Part shown: in pieces, positions 16,815 through 25,377 of the stretch
How the letters are laid out: every line of letters starts with the position of its first letter
Numbering within the stretch: position 1 is the stretch's first letter
Origin: Planctomycetales bacterium ZRK34
Lineage (GTDB): Bacteria; Planctomycetota; Phycisphaerae; Phycisphaerales; Zrk34
DNA: 64,000 nt
Reading direction: 5' to 3'
Assembly: GCA_014873095.1 (NCBI GenBank)
Contig: CP050848.1
Coordinates: forward strand, 5,515,850-5,579,849
Position numbers and translations under genes: made by a program
The notes under the pieces: generated by a model
Database searches by the model: none
What the model saw: the letters and a program-made list of their open reading frames with translations, nothing else
What the model was told of the DNA's origin: nothing

Positions 16815-18221
16815 TTACTCCTTGGTTTCGGTGGAAGTTGTGCCGGGCGCGGTCGTGAGTTGATCGAGCGGTTGGCCGACCAGCCCCTCGATATCGGCGG
16901 CGGCTTCGTGGTATGCCGCCAGCGCATCGAGGTATTGCGTACGCAGTTCGACAAGCGTGCGCTCGGCGTCCAGCACGTCGAGGAACGTCAGGTCGCCTTT
17001 CTCAAAAGCGCGGCGGGTGACGGTGAACGCCTCGGTCGCCGGGGGGATCGCGATGTCGCGCAGGGCCGTCGCCTCGTCATGCGCATTGGCCAGACGGGCG
17101 TATGCCTCGGACAACATGGATTCAAGGCGCAGTTCGGCCTCGCGTTGGCGCTGGCTGGCCGATGCCGCACCCAGACGCGCCGCAAGGATGTCGCCTTGCC
17201 TGCGATCGAAGATGGGCAAAGGCAGGGAAATGCCGACAACCAACGCTCCGGCCTCATCCGCGCCATCGTGTTTGTAGCCGAGCCGGCCGGTCAGATCGGG
17301 CACGGCTTCGGCCTCCGCTAATCGCGCCTCGGCTCGCCGGGCACTGATCTCCGTTGCCCATCGTGCTACGGACGGGTTCTGATTGATCAGCGATACCAGC
17401 CGGTCTGCGGCGGGCGGGGGCTGTAACTCATCCAGCGATCCGGCCAGCCCCGTAAACGTCGGCTCTCTCGACGCCCAGGTCAACGCCAGTTGCTTGCGTG
17501 CGGCCTGAAGCTGTCGCTCGGCCCGCTTGAGCGCCACCTGCGACGTGGCCACGGGTACGCTCGCGCGAGCCGCCTCGATGGGCGGGGCAGCGCCGGCGTC
17601 AATGCGCTTCTTCGTCGTGGTCTGCACCTGCTCGGCCAGTTGCATCGCCTCGCGGGCCACCTCGATCCGGCGCTGGGCGGCCAACACCGCGATGTAGCGT
17701 TGCGTCACGTCGGTCAGCACCTCAAGCCGGGCGGACTCGTAATCCCAGCCCGCCAGGCGGCTCTGGTAACGCGCCACCTCGCGGCGACGAGCGATATCTC
17801 CGCCCAGCGGAAACGTCTGGGCCAGGCTGACCGTTGTTTCGAGCGAATCGGTTCTGGAGAACGGCCCCGAGCCGGCGAAGTTCTCGAACTCCACCTCAAG
17901 CTCGGGATTCGACCACAGCCCCGCCTGAAGCGACTGGGCCTCGGCTCGGCGCACGTCCCAACCGAACGCCCGCAGCTTGGGATTCCGCATGACGGCCAGC
18001 GCCATCGCCTGGCGCAAGGTCAGCTCACCGGTCGGATCAGCCAACTCCTCAGCGGCATCGTCGGTTCGTGCCTCCGAGGGTTGGGCAGGCGGACGATACG
18101 CACTCAGTCGCTCGCCTAAAGGTCTTTCTTGCGGCCACGCGGCGTCATCAAGCGGCCCGGGCTGGCATCCGGCCAGTCCGAGTGCCACGATGACCACGGT
18201 GCCAAGGCACCATCGGTACAT
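16815..18221 (-). CDS. cusC: TolC-family outer-membrane efflux lipoprotein
   Basis: 468 residues, ATG at 18221 with AGGAG upstream. A lipobox LAGC sits at Cys19. Two outer-membrane-efflux repeats are visible (LTLRQAMALAVMRNPKLRAF, and LVSLINQNPSVARWATEISA) with long helical stretches. It forms the exit duct of the tripartite metal pump. Only 6 bp separate it from the adaptor gene. The 89 bp upstream lead to the small secreted-protein gene at 18311-18742. Confidence 0.9.
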   Translation of the reverse strand: MYRWCLGTVVIVALGLAGCQPGPLDDAAWPQERPLGERLSAYRPPAQPSEARTDDAAEELADPTGELTLRQAMALAVMRNPKLRAFGWDVRRAEAQSLQAGLWSNPELEVEFENFAGSGPFSRTDSLETTVSLAQTFPLGGDIARRREVARYQSRLAGWDYESARLEVLTDVTQRYIAVLAAQRRIEVAREAMQLAEQVQTTTKKRIDAGAAPPIEAARASVPVATSQVALKRAERQLQAARKQLALTWASREPTFTGLAGSLDELQPPPAADRLVSLINQNPSVARWATEISARRAEARLAEAEAVPDLTGRLGYKHDGADEAGALVVGISLPLPIFDRRQGDILAARLGAASASQRQREAELRLESMLSEAYARLANAHDEATALRDIAIPPATEAFTVTRRAFEKGDLTFLDVLDAERTLVELRTQYLDALAAYHEAAADIEGLVGQPLDQLTTAPGTTSTETKE

Positions 18222-18310
18222 ACAGCAACTCCTGTCGTTTGGTTGTGAGTAAGCGGGAATAGCCGACGGTCACAAAGACCGTTCAGTCCAACGAGAGAAG
18301 AGACGGTCAG

Positions 18311-18742
18311 CTACAGCAACAGAACGGTGCTGCGCAAGCTCAACAGAAGCTCGGGGACGCTGTCTTGGTCGGTCCAGCGTGAGAGATGAAATGGCGTCAA
18401 TGAAGCGTCGGCATCAGAAGCCAAGTCGATCAGGTAGATCGGAGTGAGCAGATCAAGCGTGCTGGCATCAAACTGCTCTTGTTCCCGCTCGGGACGAGGC
18501 ATCCACTCCAGAATGGCGAGCGGAAGATCAACGCAATCATCCGACGCCGAGGCGACGAACTGACCATCTGACTCCGTGGTTCGAATCCCCACGTCGTCGC
18601 ATCCATCAACCGGATGCGCCGGCTCAATCGCCGCATGCCCGTCCGGACCAATACACAGCACGTTGCCGGCGGCGGGCAACATCATCGCCGCGATCAACAG
18701 CATGACCGTGAGAAATGACCGGGATGTGGGGACAGACGACAT
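18311..18742 (-). CDS. Small secreted protein heading the metal-efflux operon
   Basis: 143 residues from an ATG at 18742 inside a longer open frame. The first 26 residues form a good signal peptide (FLTVMLLIAAMMLPAAG). The mature start VLCIGPDGHAAIEPAH resembles short proteins I recall at the head of CusCBA-type operons. The C-terminus is acidic and hydrophobic. It carries on directly, without a stop, from the serine recombinase frame, although it has the hallmarks of an independent gene of the host operon. No strong ribosome site is seen at 18742, so the insertion next to it may have removed the original leader. Confidence 0.6.
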   Translation of the reverse strand: MSSVPTSRSFLTVMLLIAAMMLPAAGNVLCIGPDGHAAIEPAHPVDGCDDVGIRTTESDGQFVASASDDCVDLPLAILEWMPRPEREQEQFDASTLDLLTPIYLIDLASDADASLTPFHLSRWTDQDSVPELLLSLRSTVLLL

Positions 18743-20641
18743 CAGGCGAAATGGTAGCCGCGATCTTTGGCCTGGACAAATCCCGCATTGTGGACTGGTT
18801 TGTCTGTTGCTTGAAGGATTACAACCGGATGTCGCCACAGGTCGCGAATAAATTGCAAATTCGACCGGGCGTGCACCACAAAAAAGGCATACCGGCCTTT
18901 TCGAACACGGTTGCGCACACACTATTTTTTGAGTAAACAGTGGTGGATAGAGGCTGATCTGGACTTCATTGGAGTCTGGATCAGCCTTTATCATTTGCAC
19001 GTAATGTCCGAGCAATTCTCGCTTTTCCTCGATCGTACCGTCAGCAATCACAGTTTCCAGGTCGTCACATGCGGCCAACGCCCTGGCCTGTAATACGTCC
19101 GCACTCGGCAGATCTTCGCGGCTGGCCCCTGACAACGCAGCCAACTGGCGTTCAATGTCCTGACGGGCCTCGGTGATCTCTGTCGCGTCCTGGTACAGCC
19201 CAACCGACTCGGCCAGCTTGGCGTCCATCGCGGCCAGATGCTCGCGTAGCCTCGTCATACGCTGATCCAGTTCAACCAGTCGCCGCTGTAGCTGTTCCCT
19301 GGCATCATGATGACCCCCGCTGATTCGCCGCAGTTCCTCGGCGATGTACTGGTGCAGGATGCGATCGTCCCGAATCTTCGCTAGGTCGGACCGGATCAGC
19401 CCAATGATGTGATCCTCGACGAGCTGGGCCGGGATGCTGTACCGCTTCGGGCATCGGTCGTGATGACCGTTCTTGTGCGTGCAGCAGGTGTAGTAACGCT
19501 TGCGGTAGCCCTTGCCGCTGGTCTTGGTGTAGCCGAACAGCCTGCCGCCGCAGACACCGCAGAACATCATGCCGGTCAGCAGGTAATCCGTTCTGGTCGC
19601 ATTGCCCCGCACGGTCCGGTGATTTTCCCGGATGGACTTGCGACGTTGCTGGACCAGATCGAAGATATCTTGGTCGACGATCGCGGGCCACGCATCCTCA
19701 GTGACGATCCAATCCGACTCGGCCCGACGCTCTACTCCTTCGTCCTGACGTTCGACGCAGCGGCCGTCCTTGAGCCGATGCCACTTGCTCAATGTTCGTC
19801 GGTTGTAGACGCACTGGCCGATGTAGGCGGGATTGTCCAGGATCGGAACGATTGTTTGTGCTGTGAACCTGCTGCCGCGTGATGTGCGGAAGCCCGCCGC
19901 ATTCAGATCGTCGCGTAGTGTCCTGGTCGGCTTACCAGCTGCGAAGTCTGCGAACATCTTTTGTACCGCACGGACCCGAGCCGGATGGGACGGGATCAGT
20001 ATGCATGATTCATGATCCTGCTTCTTGTGCCGCCGGCCCATCGGCAACTGCTCGACGACTTCCCCGCCGGCGGGATCGATGATCGCCTGCGATCCGTCCT
20101 CTAGGTCGCGAATGATCCGCTTCGGCGTACCGTCCTGGTCAACGATGAGCCGATCGTAGCCGAACGGGATCGGACCACCGGGCCACAGTCCACGCTCGAC
20201 ACGACTGACAATTCCCCGGGCCGTGTCGCGTGACAGCTTCCGCAGGTAATCGCCATTCTGGTGATGCTCGACGTAGCTGATCAGGCCCGACGCAAACGAC
20301 CGATCGGACTCCTGGCCGGTCGCGGCATACACCACCCGCTTGCCGCTGTTGATCAGCTGGCGTTCAAGCATCATGCCATCGATGGCGTCTTTGGGCCGAG
20401 CCAGCCGGTTACGGTCCCAAGCCAAGACGACTTGTACATCGTCCCGCAACTTCGCCGCGTCCATTAGATCAGTGAGCCCAGGTCGATGCAATTCGCTGCC
20501 GCTGATCGCGTCATCGGCGTACACCGCAACCAGCGTCCAGCCATTCGCCCTGGCGTAGCTTTCCAGCCTGGCCCGCTGCTGATCAAGTGATTCTTCCTGC
20601 CGATCCGTTGAACGCCGAATGTAACCGATGGCCTGGATCAT
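18311..20641 (-). CDS. Large serine recombinase, frame runs into the next gene
   Basis: Start ATG at 20641 with GGAGAG upstream. The resolvase domain has the nucleophile Ser11 (YIRRSTDRQ), LAWDRNRLAR and the family helix E. A recombinase domain follows (PAYIGQCVYNRRTLSK). Then comes a zinc ribbon at about residues 360-395 (FCGVCGG and, after 20 residues, CCTHKNGHHDRCPKR) and a coiled coil. Recognisable recombinase sequence ends near nt 18925 (ISLYPPLFTQKIV). The next 60 codons have odd composition (five Cys, many Ser/Pro) and lead in frame into the secreted protein at 18742. Probably the integrase of the element at 18.7-26.4 kb; whether the fused form is made is unknown. Confidence 0.85.
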   Translation of the reverse strand: MIQAIGYIRRSTDRQEESLDQQRARLESYARANGWTLVAVYADDAISGSELHRPGLTDLMDAAKLRDDVQVVLAWDRNRLARPKDAIDGMMLERQLINSGKRVVYAATGQESDRSFASGLISYVEHHQNGDYLRKLSRDTARGIVSRVERGLWPGGPIPFGYDRLIVDQDGTPKRIIRDLEDGSQAIIDPAGGEVVEQLPMGRRHKKQDHESCILIPSHPARVRAVQKMFADFAAGKPTRTLRDDLNAAGFRTSRGSRFTAQTIVPILDNPAYIGQCVYNRRTLSKWHRLKDGRCVERQDEGVERRAESDWIVTEDAWPAIVDQDIFDLVQQRRKSIRENHRTVRGNATRTDYLLTGMMFCGVCGGRLFGYTKTSGKGYRKRYYTCCTHKNGHHDRCPKRYSIPAQLVEDHIIGLIRSDLAKIRDDRILHQYIAEELRRISGGHHDAREQLQRRLVELDQRMTRLREHLAAMDAKLAESVGLYQDATEITEARQDIERQLAALSGASREDLPSADVLQARALAACDDLETVIADGTIEEKRELLGHYVQMIKADPDSNEVQISLYPPLFTQKIVCAQPCSKRPVCLFCGARPVEFAIYSRPVATSGCNPSSNRQTSPQCGICPGQRSRLPFRLMSSVPTSRSFLTVMLLIAAMMLPAAGNVLCIGPDGHAAIEPAHPVDGCDDVGIRTTESDGQFVASASDDCVDLPLAILEWMPRPEREQEQFDASTLDLLTPIYLIDLASDADASLTPFHLSRWTDQDSVPELLLSLRSTVLLL

Positions 20642-20688
20642 GAAACTCTCCAAAGATTGAGTCGATCATGTTCTGAATTTGTGCAACT

Positions 20689-20970
20689 TCAATACCAATC
20701 TTGATATGGACTTTTGCCCCACATCAGCCCATCCCGTAGCTGTCTTATCAGTTCGCGATAATCATATTGTTGCGGATATGGCAGGCTACGTACCCGCTCG
20801 GCAGGAATGCCACGTAAGACTTCTAGTATTCCCTCAATGGCCTCAGACGATGAGGCATGCTTCGGTTGTAGTGCTTGATCGAGTTTGTCTGCGTCGTCAA
20901 GGTGACCAGCCTGCCTCAATGCATCGCTAATGCGTTTGCCAATTCCCAATGGCCACATTTTATCTTTCAT
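20689..20970 (-). CDS. Small hypothetical protein of the element
   Basis: 93 residues, ATG at 20970. Sequence such as LGIGKRISDALRQAGHLDDAD followed by SSEAIEGILEVLRGIPAERV is entirely helical. It lies between rep (65 bp upstream) and the recombinase (47 bp downstream) on the same strand. This position suggests a small regulator or accessory factor of excision or replication. No family recognised. Confidence 0.55.
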   Translation of the reverse strand: MKDKMWPLGIGKRISDALRQAGHLDDADKLDQALQPKHASSSEAIEGILEVLRGIPAERVRSLPYPQQYDYRELIRQLRDGLMWGKSPYQDWY

Positions 20971-21035
20971 GGCTTAATCCACAGATGACATAACTGATGA
21001 TATCGTAACACCGGCGCCAGCGCCAGCCTTTTTGA

Positions 21036-22139
21036 TCAGAACGGCACATCATCATCCGGTACACCCTTTGGCAGACCGGCGAAGCCTGAATACTTCCACG
21101 GTTCAAGCTGTTCCCGGAATTGTTCATCCTCTTGACGAATGCGACCCTCAGCGTAGTACCGTATGCGAGTCGTCAGATATTGATCGCCGTATGCTTCCAG
21201 AATCGGCCACAGTGACAACGCCGCCCGTTTGATGCGTTGCTCTGATTTGCCGATCGCGGTCTGCCTGTCATCCTCCAGTTTCTTGCGTCGATCTTCGTCG
21301 TCCAGTTGGCGGATCTTCCCGGCATCGCCAACGAAGTCATTCCACCAGGGCAGCAACGGGCACCGTTCGATCCGTTCGCTTGCTGTGCTGTCTACAAAGT
21401 CCACCATGCCCCGAATCAGTTCGACGCCCAGGACAGGCCATTGATCTACCGGCGTCCGCTCCAAGGCTCTACCGGCCGTTCTTGCCCACGGCCCGGAAAA
21501 CTCCCCTTCGCATCGGTTGTATCCCCGCATGTTGTACACTCGCAGCATACGATCTTTCCGCTGTCTCCTTTTGCCCAGATACGCCGTGGCCCCTTCGTGA
21601 TTCACGTTCCAATCCCGATCCTCATACTTCAGGCAACGCGAATTGAAATCCCGCCGCTCGATTGCGTCGTGCACCAGGTACGGCGTGAACAGGACATGAT
21701 CGAACGCAGGATCAATCCGTGTGCAGTGCCATCTCAATCCTGTATCCGTTAGATATCGCATGAAACCTTGCAATCGCTCAGACGAGAACAGGGCACATGC
21801 CTCACCTTTTAGTTCGACCAGGCAATACCCTTGCCGATCATCCTTCGGGACCAGGACCGATATGTGCCCAGGACCGTCATAGATCGATGCCCACCGTTTA
21901 CCAGGGCCACGATCTACCCACTGATCACACGTGACTCCTGCCGGATCGTATAACCCCAACTCGATCGCCTGGAATACCTCGTGCAGCAGGGCAAATACCG
22001 TGATCTTCAGATAGTCCAGATGAAAGACAACCTGCGTTTCTGATGCGCAAGTGGTGTTGGTTGGTGTGAGACACCCCCTTTTAGTCAAGGGGGGTGTCGG
22101 GTCTTTGCCACTGCCTGGGATGATTGGCTGATCGGTCAC
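21036..22139 (-). CDS. Replication initiation protein, Rep_trans family
   Basis: 367 residues. The GTG at 22139 overlaps the stop of a short upstream frame (GTGA). After a Pro-rich start the protein has VVFHLDYLKITVFALL, then HISVLVPKDD, CTRIDPAFDHVLF and MLRVYNMRGYNRCEGEFSG, the pattern of rolling-circle initiators of the Rep_trans group (PF02486). The last of these holds the expected nicking tyrosine region. The C-terminus is charged and helical. It would nick an origin and start rolling-circle replication, or act as relaxase, for the excised element. An inverted repeat inside its 5' end is a candidate origin. Confidence 0.75.
   Translation of the reverse strand: MTDQPIIPGSGKDPTPPLTKRGCLTPTNTTCASETQVVFHLDYLKITVFALLHEVFQAIELGLYDPAGVTCDQWVDRGPGKRWASIYDGPGHISVLVPKDDRQGYCLVELKGEACALFSSERLQGFMRYLTDTGLRWHCTRIDPAFDHVLFTPYLVHDAIERRDFNSRCLKYEDRDWNVNHEGATAYLGKRRQRKDRMLRVYNMRGYNRCEGEFSGPWARTAGRALERTPVDQWPVLGVELIRGMVDFVDSTASERIERCPLLPWWNDFVGDAGKIRQLDDEDRRKKLEDDRQTAIGKSEQRIKRAALSLWPILEAYGDQYLTTRIRYYAEGRIRQEDEQFREQLEPWKYSGFAGLPKGVPDDDVPF
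22070..22098. repeat. Inverted repeat in 5' end of rep, candidate origin
   Basis: GACACCCCCTT, then TTAGTC, then AAGGGGGGTGTC: arms of 11 and 12 bases with one extra G. It falls at about codons 14-23 of rep. In pT181-type Rep_trans plasmids the double-strand origin also lies within the rep gene. Confidence 0.45.
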
Positions 22140-22414
22140 AGATCAGCCCCCCAATCGACCCTCTCCCCGCTCTCCCTGCCAGGGAGAGAGCCCCCCGAAA
22201 GGGCATTGGCCGATGTCATCCGACGCACCAGCATGCCCGCCAGAATTCGACGGAGCCGATCCTGGGATGATGCAGTATCACGCCGATCGACGAGACTATG
22301 CGTCAGTGTCCATGCAACAGGCTGGCGGCCCGGGCCCGCGGCGTCGGGGCACGCCCGACATCCGCGGCCCCCGTCCCGCCTTTCCTGGTCTGCATGTGAA
22401 TCTGAACGCGACAT
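22136..22414 (-). CDS. Doubtful small frame coupled to rep
   Basis: 92 residues from an ATG at 22414, ending in GTGA shared with the rep start. Sequence is Arg/Asp-rich without a recognisable fold (SRSDSHADQERRDGGRG, then DRLRRILAGMLVRRM). No clear ribosome site. Listed because the stop-start overlap with rep could couple translation. It may equally be noncoding leader: the stretch holds the palindrome at 22170-22188. Confidence 0.25.
   Translation of the reverse strand: MSRSDSHADQERRDGGRGCRACPDAAGPGRQPVAWTLTHSLVDRRDTASSQDRLRRILAGMLVRRMTSANALSGGSLPGRESGERVDWGADL
22170..22188. repeat. Near-perfect palindrome upstream of rep
   Basis: CTCTCCCTG-C-CAGGGAGAG, nine-base arms around one central base, 31 bp before the rep start codon. 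It may be part of the origin, an operator, or a dispersed palindromic element of the REP type. Confidence 0.45.
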
Positions 22415-22455
22415 GCCCCGAGATTACTGAGCCGCCACGTAGTTACTCGGACAAA

Positions 22456-23505
22456 TTACGATCCGTTTTTTGTCGGCATCGGAAACAATGCTTGCCACTT
22501 CTTGCCATCGCGATTCAGATGCTTCGCCAGTGCCTCTGAACCAATCGGCATTTCCTGGTCCCGCAAACCGTCCCCCTTAGCCATTGCAATCCAATCGAAC
22601 ACATTACGGATTTCCGGTTCGGTTAAGGTCCACCTACTTAGATCGTTAAATGGCTCAGGCCGTGGCTCAGGAACTCGGCTAATGATTTCTACGAATATGC
22701 CACTTACCCATATCCCCATACTCGCCATAGCTTTTTTGATTTTTGCCCGTGTCATATTGCCCCTGGGCTGGCTTTTAATCGCACGGAGTAGTTTGTTGTA
22801 TGCCCCCCTTGATCTGTCATGTACCGCCCTATGCCAATGCTGACTGATAATGCGATCCGCCAAGATTGACCGATCGATCCGTAGCAACTGATCTAAGGCG
22901 TCCATATCTCCGCATCTAGCCTTTCGAAACAGCTTGCCTGGTGTTTCGCGGCACGCGATCCAGCACGGCAACCACACACGAACCAGGAATTGCATCTCTG
23001 GCCGGGCTGTATACTTGGCCATTTCATCATCTGACATCAGCTCGGGCGCTGATGCTCCGCCAGTTGAATCCTCGACTTCAGACCATATTTCGGAATTTAC
23101 ACCGCTTAATATTTCCGTAGATACTGCACCAATTTCGCGCTTGTCATCATCTGACAGCTTTTCCAGTTCTTGCCGGACTTCTTCCGGTTTCATTCGTGAA
23201 TACTCACGAATGGCTTTCCCAATCCAAGATAGCGAGCCTGCTCCTACAGGTTCAAAACCTAAAGGCTCCCCAATCACATTGAACATATGGTTGTGTCGTT
23301 TGTACTGTTTCAGCCAAACGTCAAGCGGCGGTACATCGGGGACACGATTAGGCACCTTTGATCCCCGTACAAACCACTGTAATGCAGCGGCCATTTCATC
23401 AGATACTACTGCGGCTTGAATCACAGGCGACGCAACGATTATAGCCTTCGTACTCGCCCATTCCCGCAATTTATCTAACGCATGTTTTCGGATCTCGTCA
23501 CCCAT
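22456..23505 (-). CDS. Unknown protein directly downstream of the Pycsar cyclase
   Basis: 349 residues, ATG at 23505, only 3 bp after the cyclase stop and so almost certainly co-transcribed. Mostly helical and charged. Distinct parts are MKPEEVRQELEKLSDDDKRE, WLPCWIACRETPGKLFRKAR, then CGDMDALDQLLRIDRSILAD, and a basic segment GAYNKLLRAIKSQPRGNMTR. No signal peptide or membrane span. I do not recognise a family. It could be a third Pycsar component, a regulator, or a backbone gene of the element. Base composition is AT-rich like the cyclase genes. Confidence 0.6.
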   Translation of the reverse strand: MGDEIRKHALDKLREWASTKAIIVASPVIQAAVVSDEMAAALQWFVRGSKVPNRVPDVPPLDVWLKQYKRHNHMFNVIGEPLGFEPVGAGSLSWIGKAIREYSRMKPEEVRQELEKLSDDDKREIGAVSTEILSGVNSEIWSEVEDSTGGASAPELMSDDEMAKYTARPEMQFLVRVWLPCWIACRETPGKLFRKARCGDMDALDQLLRIDRSILADRIISQHWHRAVHDRSRGAYNKLLRAIKSQPRGNMTRAKIKKAMASMGIWVSGIFVEIISRVPEPRPEPFNDLSRWTLTEPEIRNVFDWIAMAKGDGLRDQEMPIGSEALAKHLNRDGKKWQALFPMPTKNGS

Positions 23506-23508
23506 AAA

Positions 23509-24819
23509 TCACGCAACATAAACTCCAATCCGGCGTCGCGCAATGACTGATGTTCCCTTGACGGTAATCGTCAAGTAGTGAAGTCCACGATATGCCGTCG
23601 CTTCCCAATGAACTATCTTTCTATGCTCACGCTCACATGTGACTTTCACCGTAGTTGAATGGTTCCCCAAGCTGTCGCCCCCATGTTCTTCTGCTTCACA
23701 TCCGTGATTTTCCACATCGTATGTTATCGTATAGGGAAAGTGCGGCATGATACGCAAACCAAGTTCAAAACGAATTAAACGCCCTTTCTCCACGACAAGT
23801 GATGCAGGTGATAATGTGTATAGTGCAGGATTATCTCTATCCGCATGAACGCTCATAGTGACATCCAATGGCTGCAAATGCGCATCTGCTGTCAATTTCG
23901 CCTGAGCAGCTGCCGCCGCCAATGGCGTACAACGCAGATATTCTTCGGCGCTCAATAATCGCTGCCGATAGTTCAACACATTGCCGTCTGGACATGTATG
24001 ATTGGGTAACAAATATTTTTCACTCTGCTCTCCACCGTTCCGCATCACAGATTTGTCTTGAGTAATGACATCAGGAAAATCAACGAACTCCATCAGCGAT
24101 TGACCCAGCATTATCTGATTGCGGCCAGCTGCATGCTGCAGTTTTGAGGCAGCATCCACTTGGAATGCGGTTGCTGAGACTTCGTCCACGCCGGGATACC
24201 CAAACGCGCTCCAATGGGCCGATGGTGCATAATCAATGCCGATACGGATACCAAAGTCTTCGTCGTAACCCTCACCTCTTAGCCGTGGTATCACAGTTGT
24301 CTTTACGAACATCCATAACGACGAGGCACAGTTGAGAGAATCAACAACAGCATTCTCCGATATTGAGTTTTTCCCACCAAAGAAGGCCATCACCGCATCG
24401 CCCTGGATGCGATGGACATGTCCATCGAAAGAGTGGATAAATTCAATTGCAGCGCAAATAAATGCATTTTTTATCTTTGCAACATCATCGGCAGGATACC
24501 AAAGCCCCAACCGTGTCGAGCTTTCAATATCCATGAATAATGTAACGATAGGATGTAATTCACTGAGTTCTGTACCAGCAATATGATCAAAGTCCGGGTG
24601 ATTACCGATACATACCGGGCCTGTCGCTTGCTTCCCAAACAGTGGCCGGATAATATTTTGTACGGAATTTCGCTCCACCAATGCCGCACTTGCCTTTACA
24701 GTTCCTCTTTCGGTACTATCTGCGCTAAAACTCAGTGCACGAAGCCCTGATGTTCGCTGCCGATATACATCGAATGCCTGACCAAAGTTTTCCAGAATCG
24801 TAGACGCTCGTAAATGCAT
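23509..24819 (-). CDS. pycC: Pycsar cyclase PycC: class III nucleotide cyclase with AGS-C sensor
   Basis: 436 residues, ATG at 24819 after GGAG. The cyclase domain covers about residues 90-260. VTLFMDIESSTRLG holds the first metal Asp (D97); HRIQGDAVMAFFGG holds the second (D141); GIRIGIDYAPS and SATAFQVDAASKLQHAAGRN follow as in this cyclase class. The C-terminal part (about 320-436: FPYTITYDVENHGCEAEEHG, WEATAYRGLHYLTITVKG) matches the AGS-C sensor domain shared by adenylate/guanylate cyclase-like and SMODS defence enzymes. In Pycsar such enzymes make cCMP or cUMP on phage infection. The effector gene lies 12 bp upstream. Defence role known for the family, inferred here; base specificity not readable. 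Confidence 0.85.
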   Translation of the reverse strand: MHLRASTILENFGQAFDVYRQRTSGLRALSFSADSTERGTVKASAALVERNSVQNIIRPLFGKQATGPVCIGNHPDFDHIAGTELSELHPIVTLFMDIESSTRLGLWYPADDVAKIKNAFICAAIEFIHSFDGHVHRIQGDAVMAFFGGKNSISENAVVDSLNCASSLWMFVKTTVIPRLRGEGYDEDFGIRIGIDYAPSAHWSAFGYPGVDEVSATAFQVDAASKLQHAAGRNQIMLGQSLMEFVDFPDVITQDKSVMRNGGEQSEKYLLPNHTCPDGNVLNYRQRLLSAEEYLRCTPLAAAAAQAKLTADAHLQPLDVTMSVHADRDNPALYTLSPASLVVEKGRLIRFELGLRIMPHFPYTITYDVENHGCEAEEHGGDSLGNHSTTVKVTCEREHRKIVHWEATAYRGLHYLTITVKGTSVIARRRIGVYVA

Positions 24820-24831
24820 TGTTACGCTCCA

Positions 24832-25377
24832 CTAGATGCAGCATAGCTGGATAGCTAACAATACGGACAATAGGCTGCATTGAATAAACACCGCTACACG
24901 AGTCACTAGCTGCAGACGTTTGAATTTTGTGTCAGCAATTTGTGCGACCGTATATGCCTGCTGTGCAAAATCAGCCAATATATCCGTCTTTTTTAGGGCC
25001 TTAACTTGGCGCACATATGCTTGTGAATTCTCTACCCTTACAATGTCACCAAAGAATATCAACGAATGATAGTCACCGGCCCTACTACTCGAGTTTAGGT
25101 ATGGCTGTATAACTGACAGTGTGACGCAAAGACTAAACACACTTGCAAGCCCCACTAGAACGATTAGCCCAAAAGATAAATTGTGAGCCCATGGCGTTCC
25201 AGCAAGCGGCTTAAGAATATCACCAGCTTTCAGTAGAAAGCCACCAAGCAAGAACACATTAAAAGCGATAAGAACACCAGACTTTTTGTTCGCACTTACA
25301 ATGTAGTTATCGATTCGCCCTATGACTTTTGTAACAAACTCAATCTGGTCTTGTTCTGAATTACCCGACGACGCCAT
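24832..25377 (-). CDS. pycTM: Pycsar effector PycTM, membrane protein
   Basis: 181 residues from the ATG at 25377, chosen because GAGGAA lies just upstream; the frame stays open to 25479. Layout fits the PycTM (DUF5706) family: N-terminal helix (VTKVIGRIDNYIVSANKKSG), TM1 at about 32-50, TM2 at about 70-92, SLIFFGDIVRVENSQAY, then LADFAQQAYTVAQIADTKFK and a last TM near the C-terminus. Known effectors of this family respond to cyclic pyrimidine nucleotides and damage the inner membrane, stopping phage growth by cell arrest or death. First gene of the operon, 12 bp before pycC. Confidence 0.85.
   Translation of the reverse strand: MASSGNSEQDQIEFVTKVIGRIDNYIVSANKKSGVLIAFNVFLLGGFLLKAGDILKPLAGTPWAHNLSFGLIVLVGLASVFSLCVTLSVIQPYLNSSSRAGDYHSLIFFGDIVRVENSQAYVRQVKALKKTDILADFAQQAYTVAQIADTKFKRLQLVTRVAVFIQCSLLSVLLAIQLCCI

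Noticed and set aside
18819..18828. 10-mer TTACAACCGG shared with a site near 26562, considered as att core
   Set aside because: Too short and flanks do not match; chance is a sufficient explanation.
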